Assembly: GCA_030447415.1 (NCBI GenBank)
Contig: JAUJOZ010000009.1
Coordinates: forward strand, 93,803-157,802
Source of the DNA: Thermomicrobiales bacterium
GTDB lineage: Bacteria; Chloroflexota; Chloroflexia; Thermomicrobiales; UBA6265
DNA: 64,000 bases
Direction: 5' to 3'
Shown here: in pieces, positions 54,857 to 64,000 of the stretch
Numbering within the stretch: the stretch's first letter is position 1
Layout: each line of letters starts with the position of its first letter
Notes under the pieces: model-generated
The model's database searches: none
Seen by the model: only the letters and a program-made list of their open reading frames with translations
What the model was told of the DNA's origin: nothing
Position numbers and translations under genes: made by a program

Positions 54857-56368
54857 ATGGCGACGACGACCGTTTCCACTCCGCGATCCCAAGCCGTAGC
54901 GGACGCGGCCGAGCAGGCGCTCGCACCGGACATTCGGGCGAACGTTATCGCGGCGCTGGGCAACACGCCGCTGGTGCGGCTCAACGCCGTGACCCACGGC
55001 ATCCGCACGCCGGTCGCGGCGAAGCTGGAGATGCTCAACCCGGGCGGTTCGGTCAAGGACCGGATCGGCATCCGCATGATCGAGGAGGCCGAGCGCAAGG
55101 GGTGGCTCAAGCCGGGCGGCACGATCGTCGAGCCAACCTCCGGCAACACCGGGGTCGGTCTGGCGATGGCCGCCGCCGTCAAGGGCTACCGGTGCATCTT
55201 CGTCATGCCCGACAAGGTCGCCCCGGAGAAGGCGGCGGTGCTTCGCGCCTACGGCGCCGAGGTGGTGACCACGCCGACCGCGGTCGAGCGCGACTCCCCC
55301 CAGAGTTACTACTCCGTCGCCGACCGCCTGACGCGCGAGGTGCCTAACGCGTTCCAGCCGAACCAGTACTTCAACCCGATGAACCCCCGCACCCACTACG
55401 AGAGCACCGGCCCGGAGATCTGGCGCCAAACCGGCGGTCGCCTCACCCACTTCGTCGCGGGCGTCGGCACAGGCGGCACCATCTCCGGCGTCGGCCGCTA
55501 CCTCAAGGAGCGGAACCCCGCCATCCGCGTGATCGGCGCCGACCCGGAAGGGAGCATCTTCACGACCCCCGAAGACGTCCACACGTACAAGGTAGAGGGG
55601 GTCGGTGAGGATTTCTGGCCGGGGACGTTCGACCGCTCGCTGGTCGACGCGTTCGTCCAGGTGACGGATCGGGACTCGCTCCTCACGACGCGGCGGTTGG
55701 CTCGGGAAGAGGGGTTGCTGGTTGGCGGCTCCAGCGGCCTCGCCGTCTGGGCGGCGCTGGAGGTCGCGAAGCAGGCCAATGACCCGGAGGCGTTGGTCGT
55801 CGTTCTCCTGCCGGACAGCGGACGCGGCTACCTGTCCAAGATCTACAACGACGACTGGATGCGCGAGAACGGGTTCTTGTCCCGCTTCAGCCAGCCGTGG
55901 CGGATGGCGAACCTCGTCGCCGAGCGGAAGGGCGACGTGCCGAAGGTGGTGGCCGTCGGTTGCGATGAAACGCTTGAGCACGCCATCGAGTTGATGCGCG
56001 CCCACAACATCAGCCAGTTGCCGGTCGTCCGGGTCGGCGCCTCGACCGTCAGCCCGGACGGCGCGGAGACCGCCGGCGGCCGTCCGGGGACGATCGATGT
56101 CCACGCCGTCGTCGGCTCGATCCAGGAGCGGACGTTGCTGGACCGCGTCTTCCGCAACCCGGAAGTGCTCTCCGCGAAGGTCAGCACGATCATGGACGGA
56201 CCGTTCAGCCTGGTGGACGCCAACGAGGAGCTGGAGCGGGTTTTCCCGTTGCTGGGCGATGTCTCCCCGGCGGTGCTGGTCCAGCGGGAGGGGGTTCTCA
56301 CGGCCGTCGTCACCCGCGCCGACCTGCTCGAGTACGTCGCCCACCACCGCAAGGACGAGCGCGCGTGA
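54857..56368 (+). CDS. cystathionine beta-synthase with CBS domains
   Basis: 'LGNTPLVRLNAVTHGIRTPVAAKLEMLNPGGSVKDRIGIRMIEEAE', 'IVEPTSGNTGVGLAMAAAVKGYRCIFVMPDKV', 'GVGTGGTISGVGRYLKERNP', C-terminal CBS pair. Confidence 0.95.
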   Translation: MATTTVSTPRSQAVADAAEQALAPDIRANVIAALGNTPLVRLNAVTHGIRTPVAAKLEMLNPGGSVKDRIGIRMIEEAERKGWLKPGGTIVEPTSGNTGVGLAMAAAVKGYRCIFVMPDKVAPEKAAVLRAYGAEVVTTPTAVERDSPQSYYSVADRLTREVPNAFQPNQYFNPMNPRTHYESTGPEIWRQTGGRLTHFVAGVGTGGTISGVGRYLKERNPAIRVIGADPEGSIFTTPEDVHTYKVEGVGEDFWPGTFDRSLVDAFVQVTDRDSLLTTRRLAREEGLLVGGSSGLAVWAALEVAKQANDPEALVVVLLPDSGRGYLSKIYNDDWMRENGFLSRFSQPWRMANLVAERKGDVPKVVAVGCDETLEHAIELMRAHNISQLPVVRVGASTVSPDGAETAGGRPGTIDVHAVVGSIQERTLLDRVFRNPEVLSAKVSTIMDGPFSLVDANEELERVFPLLGDVSPAVLVQREGVLTAVVTRADLLEYVAHHRKDERA

Positions 56369-56617
56369 GCGACCGCCCGGCCATCGTCGCGGACGGTCCG
56401 AACCGGCTCCGGAAGGCACTGGCCGAGCTGCCCCCGGACCAACGGGCCGAGCTGCGCCGCCGTTTGGACGCGCCGGCCCACGACGCGACAAGTATGCGAA
56501 AACGATATCCGACCCGCCTCGTGGCGGCCTTGATCCGTTCGGTTCGGGATCCGATCGCCCCCGACCGCCGGTGCTTCGTTACGCCCAAGAGCGATTGGTC
56601 CCCTGGAGGAGGCAAGC

Positions 56618-57799
56618 GTGACCCGAGATAAGTGGCACGACGCGTGTTTCGAGACGCGGGCAATCCACGCCGGACAGGACCCGGACCCGACGACCGGGGC
56701 GGTCATCACCCCGATCTACCAGACCAGCACCTTCGTTCAGGAGGCGGTTGGAGTCCACAAGGGATACGAGTACGCCCGCACCGACAACCCGACCCGCACC
56801 GCGCTCCAGATGGCCCTGGCCTCGCTGGAGGGAGGCGCCTGGTCGCTCGCCTACGCCAGCGGGTTGGCGGCGACCCAGAACCTGTTCTACCTGCTTGCCC
56901 CCGGCGACCACGTCCTCCTCTCCGATGACGCCTACGGCGGCACCTATCGCCTGGTCGCCCGGGTGATCGGTCGCTATGGCATCGACTTCGGCTTGGTCGA
57001 CATGAGCGACCTCGACGCCGTCCGCGCTGCCATCCGGCCCACGACCAAGCTGGTCTGGGTCGAGACGCCGACCAACCCGTACCTTAAAGTCGTCGATATC
57101 CGCGGGGTGGTCGACCTGCTCGCCGATCACCCCGCCCGGCTGGTGGTCGACAACACCTTCGCCTCCCCCTACCTCCAGCAGCCGCTCGCCCACGGCGCCG
57201 ACTTCGTGCTCCACAGCACGACCAAGTACCTCGGCGGCCACTCCGACGTCGTCGGCGGCGCGGTGATCGGCAATAACCCGGAGGTCTTTGAGACGCTGAA
57301 GTTCCACCAGAACGCGGCCGGCGCGGTGCCGTCGCCGTTCGACTGCTGGCTGACGCTGCGTGGGATCAAGACGCTGGCGGTGCGCATGGACCGCCACAGC
57401 GCCAACGCTCGCGCCGTCGCCGGGTTCCTCCAGCAGCACGAGGCGGTTGAGCGCGTCTTCTACCCCGGCCTCCCAGACCACCCTGGATACGAAGTCGCCG
57501 CGCGTCAGATGCGCGACTTCTCGGGCATGGTCTCGTTCACCACCCGCAGCGGCTACGAGGCGGCCGCGGAGGTCGTCGGCCGGACCAAGGTCTTCCAGTT
57601 GGCGGAAAGCCTGGGCGGCGTCGAGTCGCTGATCGAGCACCCGGGGCGAATGACCCACGCCAGCGTCGCCGGCACGGGGGCGGAGGTGGAGGAGACCCTG
57701 GTCCGCCTATCGGTCGGCATCGAGCACGAGGCCGACCTGATCGCCGACCTGCGCCAGGCGCTCAACGCCGCCGTGGCGCTCGCGGTGCCCGCAGACTAA
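56618..57799 (+). CDS. cystathionine gamma-synthase/lyase (trans-sulfuration PLP enzyme)
   Basis: 'FETRAIHAGQDPDPTTGAVITPIYQTSTF', 'VVDNTFASPYLQQPLAHGADFVLHSTTKYLGGHSDVVGG', 'SLGGVESLIEHPGRMTHASV'. Confidence 0.95.
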   Translation: MTRDKWHDACFETRAIHAGQDPDPTTGAVITPIYQTSTFVQEAVGVHKGYEYARTDNPTRTALQMALASLEGGAWSLAYASGLAATQNLFYLLAPGDHVLLSDDAYGGTYRLVARVIGRYGIDFGLVDMSDLDAVRAAIRPTTKLVWVETPTNPYLKVVDIRGVVDLLADHPARLVVDNTFASPYLQQPLAHGADFVLHSTTKYLGGHSDVVGGAVIGNNPEVFETLKFHQNAAGAVPSPFDCWLTLRGIKTLAVRMDRHSANARAVAGFLQQHEAVERVFYPGLPDHPGYEVAARQMRDFSGMVSFTTRSGYEAAAEVVGRTKVFQLAESLGGVESLIEHPGRMTHASVAGTGAEVEETLVRLSVGIEHEADLIADLRQALNAAVALAVPAD

Positions 57800-57874
57800 C
57801 CGGCGCCCGGCACACGGCGCGCCGCCGAGACTAGGGCGTCTCCACAGACGTCCTCCCCGTCGGCCGCGACCTGA

Positions 57875-58432
57875 TCACGGTGTTGCCTCAGGCGTGGCGG
57901 CCGAGGGCGGGGGGACGACCAGCGTGACGAAGGAGAGGCTGCCGGTGCCGACCCGGCCGGTGATCTCCCAGCATCCCCCGGTGGGGAAGATGAGCCCGAC
58001 GGGCTGAAATCCACGGTCGCCGTAGCCCTCAGGGATGTGCGCACGCAGCGGCGGCGCGGGGGCGTCCAGCCGCCGCCCCTCGATGCTCAGGCGCCCGGGG
58101 ACGTAGCGAAACCAGGACCACTTCAGCTCGCCCAACGACCCATCGGGCAACACGTGACTGAGCGGGACCGGGATCTCGCCCTCATCCCACATCCAGAGCG
58201 CGGTCCAGAGCGCCTCGTTGCCGTAGCCGCCCGCTCCCCGTCCCGCCACGGTCGCCTCCGGCGGCGGCGTGTTTCCATTGGGTTCGGTCACCGGGCAGGG
58301 CGTCAGCGAGGCCTGTGGCGATGCCGACGGTGAGGAAGCAGGGGCTGGTGTGGCGGGGTCCGCCGCGAGGACTGCCGCGAGCTCGGCCACCGCCAAGACC
58401 GAGCACAACGCCCAAACCGTCCACCGCTGCAT
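57875..58432 (-). CDS. secreted hypothetical protein
   Basis: Signal peptide, Pro/Ser/Thr linker, 'PIPEGYGDRGFQPVGLIFPTGGCWEITGRVGTGSLSFVTLV'-like C-terminus. Confidence 0.7.
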   Translation of the reverse strand: MQRWTVWALCSVLAVAELAAVLAADPATPAPASSPSASPQASLTPCPVTEPNGNTPPPEATVAGRGAGGYGNEALWTALWMWDEGEIPVPLSHVLPDGSLGELKWSWFRYVPGRLSIEGRRLDAPAPPLRAHIPEGYGDRGFQPVGLIFPTGGCWEITGRVGTGSLSFVTLVVPPPSAATPEATP

Positions 58433-58535
58433 CGTGCTCGCCTCCCCAATTGCGCCGTCACCAGCAATACCGCCAGGCCCGCCTCAAGGTTCCGCCTGCC
58501 GGCGTCCTCCGCGTCGGGTTTGCGGACACGGCCGA

Positions 58536-58583
58536 GAGACACGACGAGGGGGCCGCGGAACCGCGGCCCCCTCGTCGTGTCTC
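58536..58583. terminator. 23-bp perfect inverted repeat with AA spacer
   Basis: GAGACACGACGAGGGGGCCGCGG-AA-CCGCGGCCCCCTCGTCGTGTCTC, 3' of the minus-strand gene 58622-59512. Confidence 0.75.
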
Positions 58584-58621
58584 GCTCGGAGGCATTCGGG
58601 TTCGGTGAGCGTCCAGGGCGC

Positions 58622-59512
58622 CTACGAGCTCGTACCCGGCGATGCCTCGGGGGAAGCCATCGGGGTGCCCGGGACCAGCGGGATCGCCTCCGGCGATGCC
58701 ACCGGGGTGCCCGCGTTCATGGAGCCGCTCGCCGGGGCGACGAGCGGAACCACCCGAAAACTCCCCGGGTCCGTCAGTTCCCCGACCACGTAGAACGTGT
58801 AGACCAGTCCAGGCTCAAGCGTGGCGCCCGAGATTGGGAACGCGATCGGCAGACCCGATGGTCGAACCTCCAGGTCGATCGGGGTCGCGCCGGCCGGCAC
58901 CGACAGGTAGCCGGTGACCGTCCCGGCCGTCACGTTGCGGAGCACCGGGTCACCGTTGGCGAGGAGGATGTCAGCCGGCGGCGCGCCCTCGATCGCCTGG
59001 AAGACTCGAATCCGGGCGTCGTCGTCGAGCAGCGGATCAAGGTTGGTGATGTTGACCGACGTCCCGATCGACGCGAGCGGCCCCGTTGCCGCCACCTCGT
59101 AGGCAACGCCGGCTTCAAAGGTCAGCGTCTGATCGATGACCGCCTCCTCGACCGACGCGCCGGCTGGGACGACCTGCACCTGGCGCTCGCCGGCGGGCAC
59201 GGCAACGTAGCCGGACGCCGTGGCGAAGGCGATGTCCTCCACCACCTGCTCCCCGTCGACGTAGACGTCAACCGACCCGGCATCAGGCGAGGCGTGGATC
59301 ACCGCGACGCACGCACTCCCCGGTTCCAGCCCGAGCGGTTCCGTGCAGTCAACCGTTTCCACGACAACCGGTGACCCGGCGGGGGTCGCCGCGGGCGTCG
59401 CGTCCTGCGCCGTCGCCGACCGCAGCCAGGCGGCAACCGCGAGCATGGCCGCCACAAGCACGAGCCACGCGGGTACGGAGCGGCGACGAGGAGCAACGTT
59501 CGGGCCTGTCAT
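58622..59512 (-). CDS. DUF4397 domain-containing secreted protein
   Basis: 'ACVAVIHASPDAGSVDVYVDGEQVVEDIAFATASGYVAVPAGERQVQVVPAG'; signal peptide followed by AQDATPA. Confidence 0.85.
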   Translation of the reverse strand: MTGPNVAPRRRSVPAWLVLVAAMLAVAAWLRSATAQDATPAATPAGSPVVVETVDCTEPLGLEPGSACVAVIHASPDAGSVDVYVDGEQVVEDIAFATASGYVAVPAGERQVQVVPAGASVEEAVIDQTLTFEAGVAYEVAATGPLASIGTSVNITNLDPLLDDDARIRVFQAIEGAPPADILLANGDPVLRNVTAGTVTGYLSVPAGATPIDLEVRPSGLPIAFPISGATLEPGLVYTFYVVGELTDPGSFRVVPLVAPASGSMNAGTPVASPEAIPLVPGTPMASPEASPGTSS

Positions 59513-59888
59513 GCGGCGTCCCTCCTACCAAACGCGAGCGTCCCCGGACGCTCCCCGACCAGCACGGCGGTGTCGTGCGCCGCCGCACGCAAGGTGCCAG
59601 GGCGGACGGTCCGCGTCCCCATCGTTGTAGCGGGGTGTACCGTCTCCACCATCCGTCCAGTCCGCACCATTCGCCGCCCAACCCACCGGGACGGTCAGAC
59701 GGTTCACGCCGTGAGGCGAAGCATCCGCCAAGCGAAGACCCGGCGCGACACGATCGCCGTGAGCGGCCCTTGGAAGCGCACCACGACGCCGTCCTCGGAC
59801 GTCTCCGCCCCGGTCGACCGACGGGTCGGCGGCACGACGAGGTGGCGGCCCGCGATGGGCCGCCGCCTCAAACGGTGCCGGTTTGAAT

Positions 59889-59912
59889 CGCCCGGCAACG
59901 AGCCGCCGGGCG
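59889..59912. terminator. hairpin CGCCCGGC-N8-GCCGGGCG
   Basis: Immediately 3' of minus-strand gene 59918-60811; a second hairpin follows at 59844-59864. Confidence 0.5.
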
Positions 59913-59917
59913 GCAGG

Positions 59918-60811
59918 TTACGGGGCAGGCGTCCCGGCCGGCGGGGGCGCCAAGTTCAATGAGAGCGACGCCGGGGCAGGCACCGTCGCTCCGGCACCGA
60001 GGCCGCCCGTTGGCGCCGCCACCACAAGGACAGAGACCGTCCACGGCTGCGCCAGCTGACCGACCGGATAGAGGCTGTAGACGATGCCCGGCTCCAGCGT
60101 CACGCCGGGGAGCGGCAGACCAATGCCGAGGCCAGCGGAGCGGATCTCGAGCTGCATCGGCGTCGCGGTCCCCGGCACCTCCACGTAGTCGGTGGCGGTC
60201 GGGAAGGCGATGTTCGGGATGAGGACGTCACCACCGACGACGCCAACGTCGGCGGGCGGGGCATCGGCGATGGTCTGGATCACGCGAATCCGCGCGTTAC
60301 CCTCCGCGACGGGATCGAGGTTCACCGGGTTGACTAGCGCCTGGACCGAGGCCAGCGGTCCGGCGACCGCGATTTCGTAGGCCTGGCCAGGCTGGACCGA
60401 GATGGTTTGATCGATCACGGCGGCCGCGATACCTTCCGGCCCCACTGGCCCGATCTGGAGCCGGTGTTCGCCGACCAGGACCGCGAAGAACGCCGAGCTC
60501 GCCTTCCCAAACGCAACATTCGAGACGATCAACCGGCCGTCAAGGTAGACGGCGGCCGCCTCGATCTCCGGCGCGGCGTTGACGACGCGCAGGCACCCGT
60601 CGCCCGGTAGCCCGATGCCGAGCAACTCGGCGCAGTCGACCGTGCCCATCGCCCCCGGCGAGGCCACCGGCGATGCCAAGGGCGAAGCAGCGGGGGTGGC
60701 GTCCTGAGCGGTCACGGGCCGCAGCCACGCGGCGGCCGCCAGTACGCCCAACACGGCCAGGACGCCGATCAAGAGCGGCGGCCGGGCAGCAGCGACCTTC
60801 CGACGTGGCAT
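59918..60811 (-). CDS. DUF4397 domain-containing secreted protein
   Basis: 'CLRVVNAAPEIEAAAVYLDGRLIVSNVAFGKASSAFFAVLVGEHRLQIGPVG'; AQDATPA after signal peptide. Confidence 0.83.
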   Translation of the reverse strand: MPRRKVAAARPPLLIGVLAVLGVLAAAAWLRPVTAQDATPAASPLASPVASPGAMGTVDCAELLGIGLPGDGCLRVVNAAPEIEAAAVYLDGRLIVSNVAFGKASSAFFAVLVGEHRLQIGPVGPEGIAAAVIDQTISVQPGQAYEIAVAGPLASVQALVNPVNLDPVAEGNARIRVIQTIADAPPADVGVVGGDVLIPNIAFPTATDYVEVPGTATPMQLEIRSAGLGIGLPLPGVTLEPGIVYSLYPVGQLAQPWTVSVLVVAAPTGGLGAGATVPAPASLSLNLAPPPAGTPAP

Positions 60812-61002
60812 GCGGATTCCCTCCCTCGTTCACGATGACCGGCGCCACGCGGCGCGGAGAGCGCACCGGGTCCCAGTGGCGATGCACCAAATCGCCGCGC
60901 ACAGAGTGGCAAGGCGGCCGACGGGTGTCAAGGCCGGCGCCCCTCGGCGAGCGGCGCCGGCCCGGGCGGCGCCGCGTCGACCGTTCGGTTGCGCGCGCGG
61001 AG

Positions 61003-62358
61003 TCACGGGGTGGCGGTCGCTGTTTCCTCGCCGCCGGCCGCTTCGGCGTCGTCCACGTCGACCGTGATGCCGACGGTCTCCTCGACCGCCACCGTGGCGT
61101 CCGCCTCGGCCGTCTCGTCGGGCACAGCGTCCTCGGCCAGAGGGGTACCCTCGATTCCGGTCGGATCCTCAACTGCGGGCGTTGCTTGGTCGGTCGCCAG
61201 CGCGGCACCAAACGCTTCGGTGACGAAGAGCTCGATGTCGGTCGACGCACCATCGCCGCCGGGGCTGAGGATGGCGACGCCGCTGAAAGCCGAGCCGTCC
61301 TGCTCGCGCAAGCCGAGGGTGAGGACGCCGTTCTCGTTGATGACGCCGCCGATCTCGCCGCAGGCGATGTAGGTATCGATCTCCGATTCGGACAGGTGCA
61401 CGTTGATGGCATGGTCCCCGGCGAGCAGCGCCTCCAGCGTGAGGGGCACGGACGTCAGCGAACTTTCGACTTCGGCCGCCTCCGCCTGGCCCAGCGCCTC
61501 GCCCTGCGGCGCGACCGGATTGTTGAGGGTGCCGTTCTCGATGATCTCGCCGAGGTCGTCGCACCCGCCTTGGTGAATGTGGGCCGGGCGACCGGCGGTC
61601 ACCTGTGCCGCCTCGGGGCCGCTGGCCACGGTCAGCACGTCGAGCGTGTCGTCCGCCACCCGACCCACCGCGTAAAGCGAGTAGACGTTGCCCGCTTCTA
61701 GATCCGCGGACAGCGCGAGCAGGGCGTCATCCGTGCCGGTAGCGCGAAGCTCAAGGTCGTAACTCCCGGCGGCGACCTCGATCTCCTCGCTGGCGTCGGG
61801 GTACGCTACGCCTACGAAGGGCGGGGGAACCTCGTCGTTCACCGCCACGTCGACCGTTCCGGCGTCGGGCGATGCGTGGACAACGCGAACGCGAGCTTGG
61901 CCATCCGGCACTTCGTCCAGGTTGACTTCGTGGACTCGGGTTTGAAGGTCCGCGTCGTCGTCCTCGGCGAGGGTACCGACCGTCGCGATATGGTAGGCAC
62001 GGCCAGCCTCCACCGCGACACCGTCGGCCTCAATGAGGGCGTCCTCGACCGCGTCGCCGGCGGCCGTGACGGCGATGTCGTAGACACCGGCCGGCCGGAA
62101 GAGGAAATCGCTCACGTCGGGGTAGTCGAGGCCCGCGACCACGAGCTCGTCGTTGACGTAGACGTCCACCGGTCCGGCGTCTGGCGAGGCGTGGACGAGC
62201 CGGATCGCAGCGTCGCCGGTTGTCTCCGGATCGGGCGTGCCATCCTGGGCGAGCGCCCAACGACCGCCCCCGGCAACCGCCGCCAGCAGGAGCACCGGGA
62301 GCAGAACGGTGCCGACCCATACCCGGCCGCCCGACCGGACGAACCCGTTGGTTCCCAT
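61003..62358 (-). CDS. DUF4397 protein fused to C-terminal 'HIHxGxC...YIACGEIGG' secreted domain
   Basis: Two 'VRVVHASPDAGTVDVAVNDE' repeats; C-terminal half parallels gene 62687-63298. Confidence 0.83.
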   Translation of the reverse strand: MGTNGFVRSGGRVWVGTVLLPVLLLAAVAGGGRWALAQDGTPDPETTGDAAIRLVHASPDAGPVDVYVNDELVVAGLDYPDVSDFLFRPAGVYDIAVTAAGDAVEDALIEADGVAVEAGRAYHIATVGTLAEDDDADLQTRVHEVNLDEVPDGQARVRVVHASPDAGTVDVAVNDEVPPPFVGVAYPDASEEIEVAAGSYDLELRATGTDDALLALSADLEAGNVYSLYAVGRVADDTLDVLTVASGPEAAQVTAGRPAHIHQGGCDDLGEIIENGTLNNPVAPQGEALGQAEAAEVESSLTSVPLTLEALLAGDHAINVHLSESEIDTYIACGEIGGVINENGVLTLGLREQDGSAFSGVAILSPGGDGASTDIELFVTEAFGAALATDQATPAVEDPTGIEGTPLAEDAVPDETAEADATVAVEETVGITVDVDDAEAAGGEETATATP

Positions 62359-62604
62359 CCCTACTCCTCTTCGGTTCGCTCACAAACACCACCGGCGCCC
62401 GCCGACGGACGACGCCACGACCGGCGCGGCTCCGGTCGGCGGCGCCCAGCTGCTGGTGCCGCCAGCAGGAAGCATTCCACGAGGCCGGCGAGCGTGGCGG
62501 CAGCCGTCACGGCCCCAGGACCGGGAGGACGCCAGCCCCGGATCCACCCGTCATTCCCTCCGCACGCCACGGCGTCCGGTACGCTCCCCAGGGCCGGCGC
62601 AAAG

Positions 62605-62636
62605 CGACAGGCCGGGCAATTTCGCCCGGCCTGTCG
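62605..62636. terminator. 13-bp hairpin CGACAGGCCGGGC-AATTTC-GCCCGGCCTGTCG
   Basis: Perfect arms, 3' of minus-strand gene 62687-63298. Confidence 0.75.
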
Positions 62637-62686
62637 GTGAGTTTCAATCGTGCGACCGCGTGGATGAGCACCGGACGACGACCAGC

Positions 62687-63298
62687 TTACGTGGTCGGCG
62701 TCGCGTCCTCGTCCTCGTCGGCGTCGCCGCCGCCAACGCCGTCCGCCGTCCCGGTCAGGCCCTCGGCGATGAAGACCGAGACGTCGGTCGACTCGCCGTC
62801 GGCACCCGGGGCCAGGTACGCAACGCCCACGAAACCGGAGCCGTCAACCTCACGCAGACCGACCGTGAGCGACCCGTCCTCGGCGCTGAGGCTGCCACCG
62901 ATCTCGCCACAGGCGATGTAGGTCTCGATCTCCTCGGCAGACAGATGGAGGTTGATCGCGTGGTCGTCCGCCAGGATGTCGTCCAGCGTCAGCGGGACGC
63001 TGGTGAACGATGTCGCGACGGTCGCCGCCAGGTCGGTCTGGCCGACCTCCTCGCCCTCGGGCTCGGTGGCGTTGTTCAGCGCCTCGACGACATCGCCCAG
63101 TTCGTCCTCTCCACAGCTACCCGCGTGGATGTGCCCAGGATGCCCTTCCTGTGTCGCCTCCGCCGCCGGCGTCGCGTCCTGCGCGAGCACCGCGCCGAAG
63201 CTCCGGCCGCCGCCGATCACGAGCGCCAGGAGCAATACCGCCAATGCCCCCAGGGACGCCAACCCGGCGGGCCGGGCAAACCGCTTCCTGCTCTCCAT
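62687..63298 (-). CDS. secreted hypothetical protein with 'HIHAGSC...YIACGEIGG' domain
   Basis: 'AQDATPAAEATQEGHPGHIHAGSCGEDELGDVVEALNNAT...TYIACGEIGGSLSAEDGSLTVGLREVDGSGFVGVAYLAPG'. Confidence 0.8.
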   Translation of the reverse strand: MESRKRFARPAGLASLGALAVLLLALVIGGGRSFGAVLAQDATPAAEATQEGHPGHIHAGSCGEDELGDVVEALNNATEPEGEEVGQTDLAATVATSFTSVPLTLDDILADDHAINLHLSAEEIETYIACGEIGGSLSAEDGSLTVGLREVDGSGFVGVAYLAPGADGESTDVSVFIAEGLTGTADGVGGGDADEDEDATPTT

Positions 63299-63630
63299 CT
63301 CCACTCCTCTACCATTCCTCCAACGACCGCCGGCACGCGATCCTGGGCCGTGCCCCGCCCCCCGGCAGCACCCCAGGCTGCGCGGGCGGCGCAAATCGAG
63401 CACGACGCGTTCCAACGAGTCAACGACCCGCGTTTAATTTGTAGCCTGAGATACACGCGTTAGCGGGCCCACTACGGCCTGGTCCGGGCGGGCTTCCGAG
63501 ATGTGACGACGATTCGGCGCACCCCTTCCCGATCCCGAGCCGGGTCCCGCGCGCGGCAAGGGATCGGCAGTGACCGGACCTTGTACGGTCTCCGGGCGAT
63601 CGCTTAGCGTTCGCCCCCTCGTAGCCTGAC

Positions 63631-63680
63631 GAGCCCTCTTCGCCCGCGCACCGGGAGAGGGATCGGGGGTGAGGGCCGAC
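63631..63680. repeat. REP-like intergenic palindromic repeat
   Basis: CCCTCTTCGCCCGCGCACCGGGAGAGGGATCGGGGGTGAGGG; antisense translation 'ALTPDPSPGARA' is typical of REP-like elements. Confidence 0.45.
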
Positions 63681-63765
63681 GTCCGTGACGGGAGCGACCG
63701 GTGGTCACCCGGATGCCGTATTAGCGCCTCGCTCCGGGCCGTTGTCGTCTCACTACAAATCAACA

Positions 63766-63795
63766 GCGGGCCGAGCGACTGACCGCCCGGCCCGC
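63766..63795. terminator. hairpin GCGGGCCGAGCG-ACTGAC-CGCCCGGCCCGC
   Basis: 12-bp arms with one mismatch. Confidence 0.5.
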
Positions 63796-64000
63796 CATCA
63801 TCATCTGTGGGCTTTCCCGCCGCGACCGATGCCGGGCGGCGTCGATCGGCGGGATTCCGTATTTAGCGGACGCGTCGACCGACGTGCCGGCTATCGGCCC
63901 CCACCGCGACCAGCGACACGATTGTCATCAACAGCAGCACCCAGATCCCAGCGTCCATGTGTTCCTCACCCCTCCCCAGTTGACATGGTGTTTCAGGTTG

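Noticed and set aside
54626-54857. Canonical SAM-I/S-box riboswitch
   Set aside because: Key motifs are only partly present and the distance between GCAACC and GTGCTA is too short for the normal P3/P4 helices; kept only as a low-interest finding.
54764-56491. 575-aa minus-strand ORF
   Set aside because: Antisense shadow of the cystathionine beta-synthase gene.

Overview
The window is 64 kb of very GC-rich bacterial chromosome. Gene content and the many secreted 'AQDATPA' proteins suggest a Chloroflexota/Thermomicrobia-like organism (inference). It carries mostly housekeeping and accessory metabolic genes: recQ, a LuxR-type ATPase regulator, M55 D-aminopeptidase, nucleotidyltransferase, PotA-type ATPase, dimethylargininase, larC, murJ, a DUF2207 protein, zur/fur-znuACB, MOSC, L,D-transpeptidase, histone deacetylase-like, homocysteine methyltransferase, acs, D-aminoacylase, arginase-like, B12/radical SAM, CBS/CGL transsulfuration, and a cluster of DUF4397-type secreted proteins. 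The main result is a selenocysteine system split across the window. A tRNA-Sec (UCA anticodon, long variable arm) lies at 2523-2619. A B12-binding radical SAM ORF at 48732 appears to end at TGA (50166-50168), but the frame continues as TGC-TGA-GCG-GAG-CCA = C-U-A-E-P. A perfect 7-bp stem-loop starts 12 nt after the TGA, in the position of a bacterial SECIS. I therefore call it a CUAEP-tail radical SAM selenoprotein that ordinary gene calling truncates. Other notable items are a LexA/SOS-type box directly after a near-consensus promoter driving a small zinc-ribbon protein, an operator-like palindrome overlapping the -35 of znuA, frameshifts that mostly map to homopolymer contractions, an arginase homologue with a substituted metal-ligand motif, a shared mature N-terminus on unrelated secreted proteins, and several long perfect hairpins.
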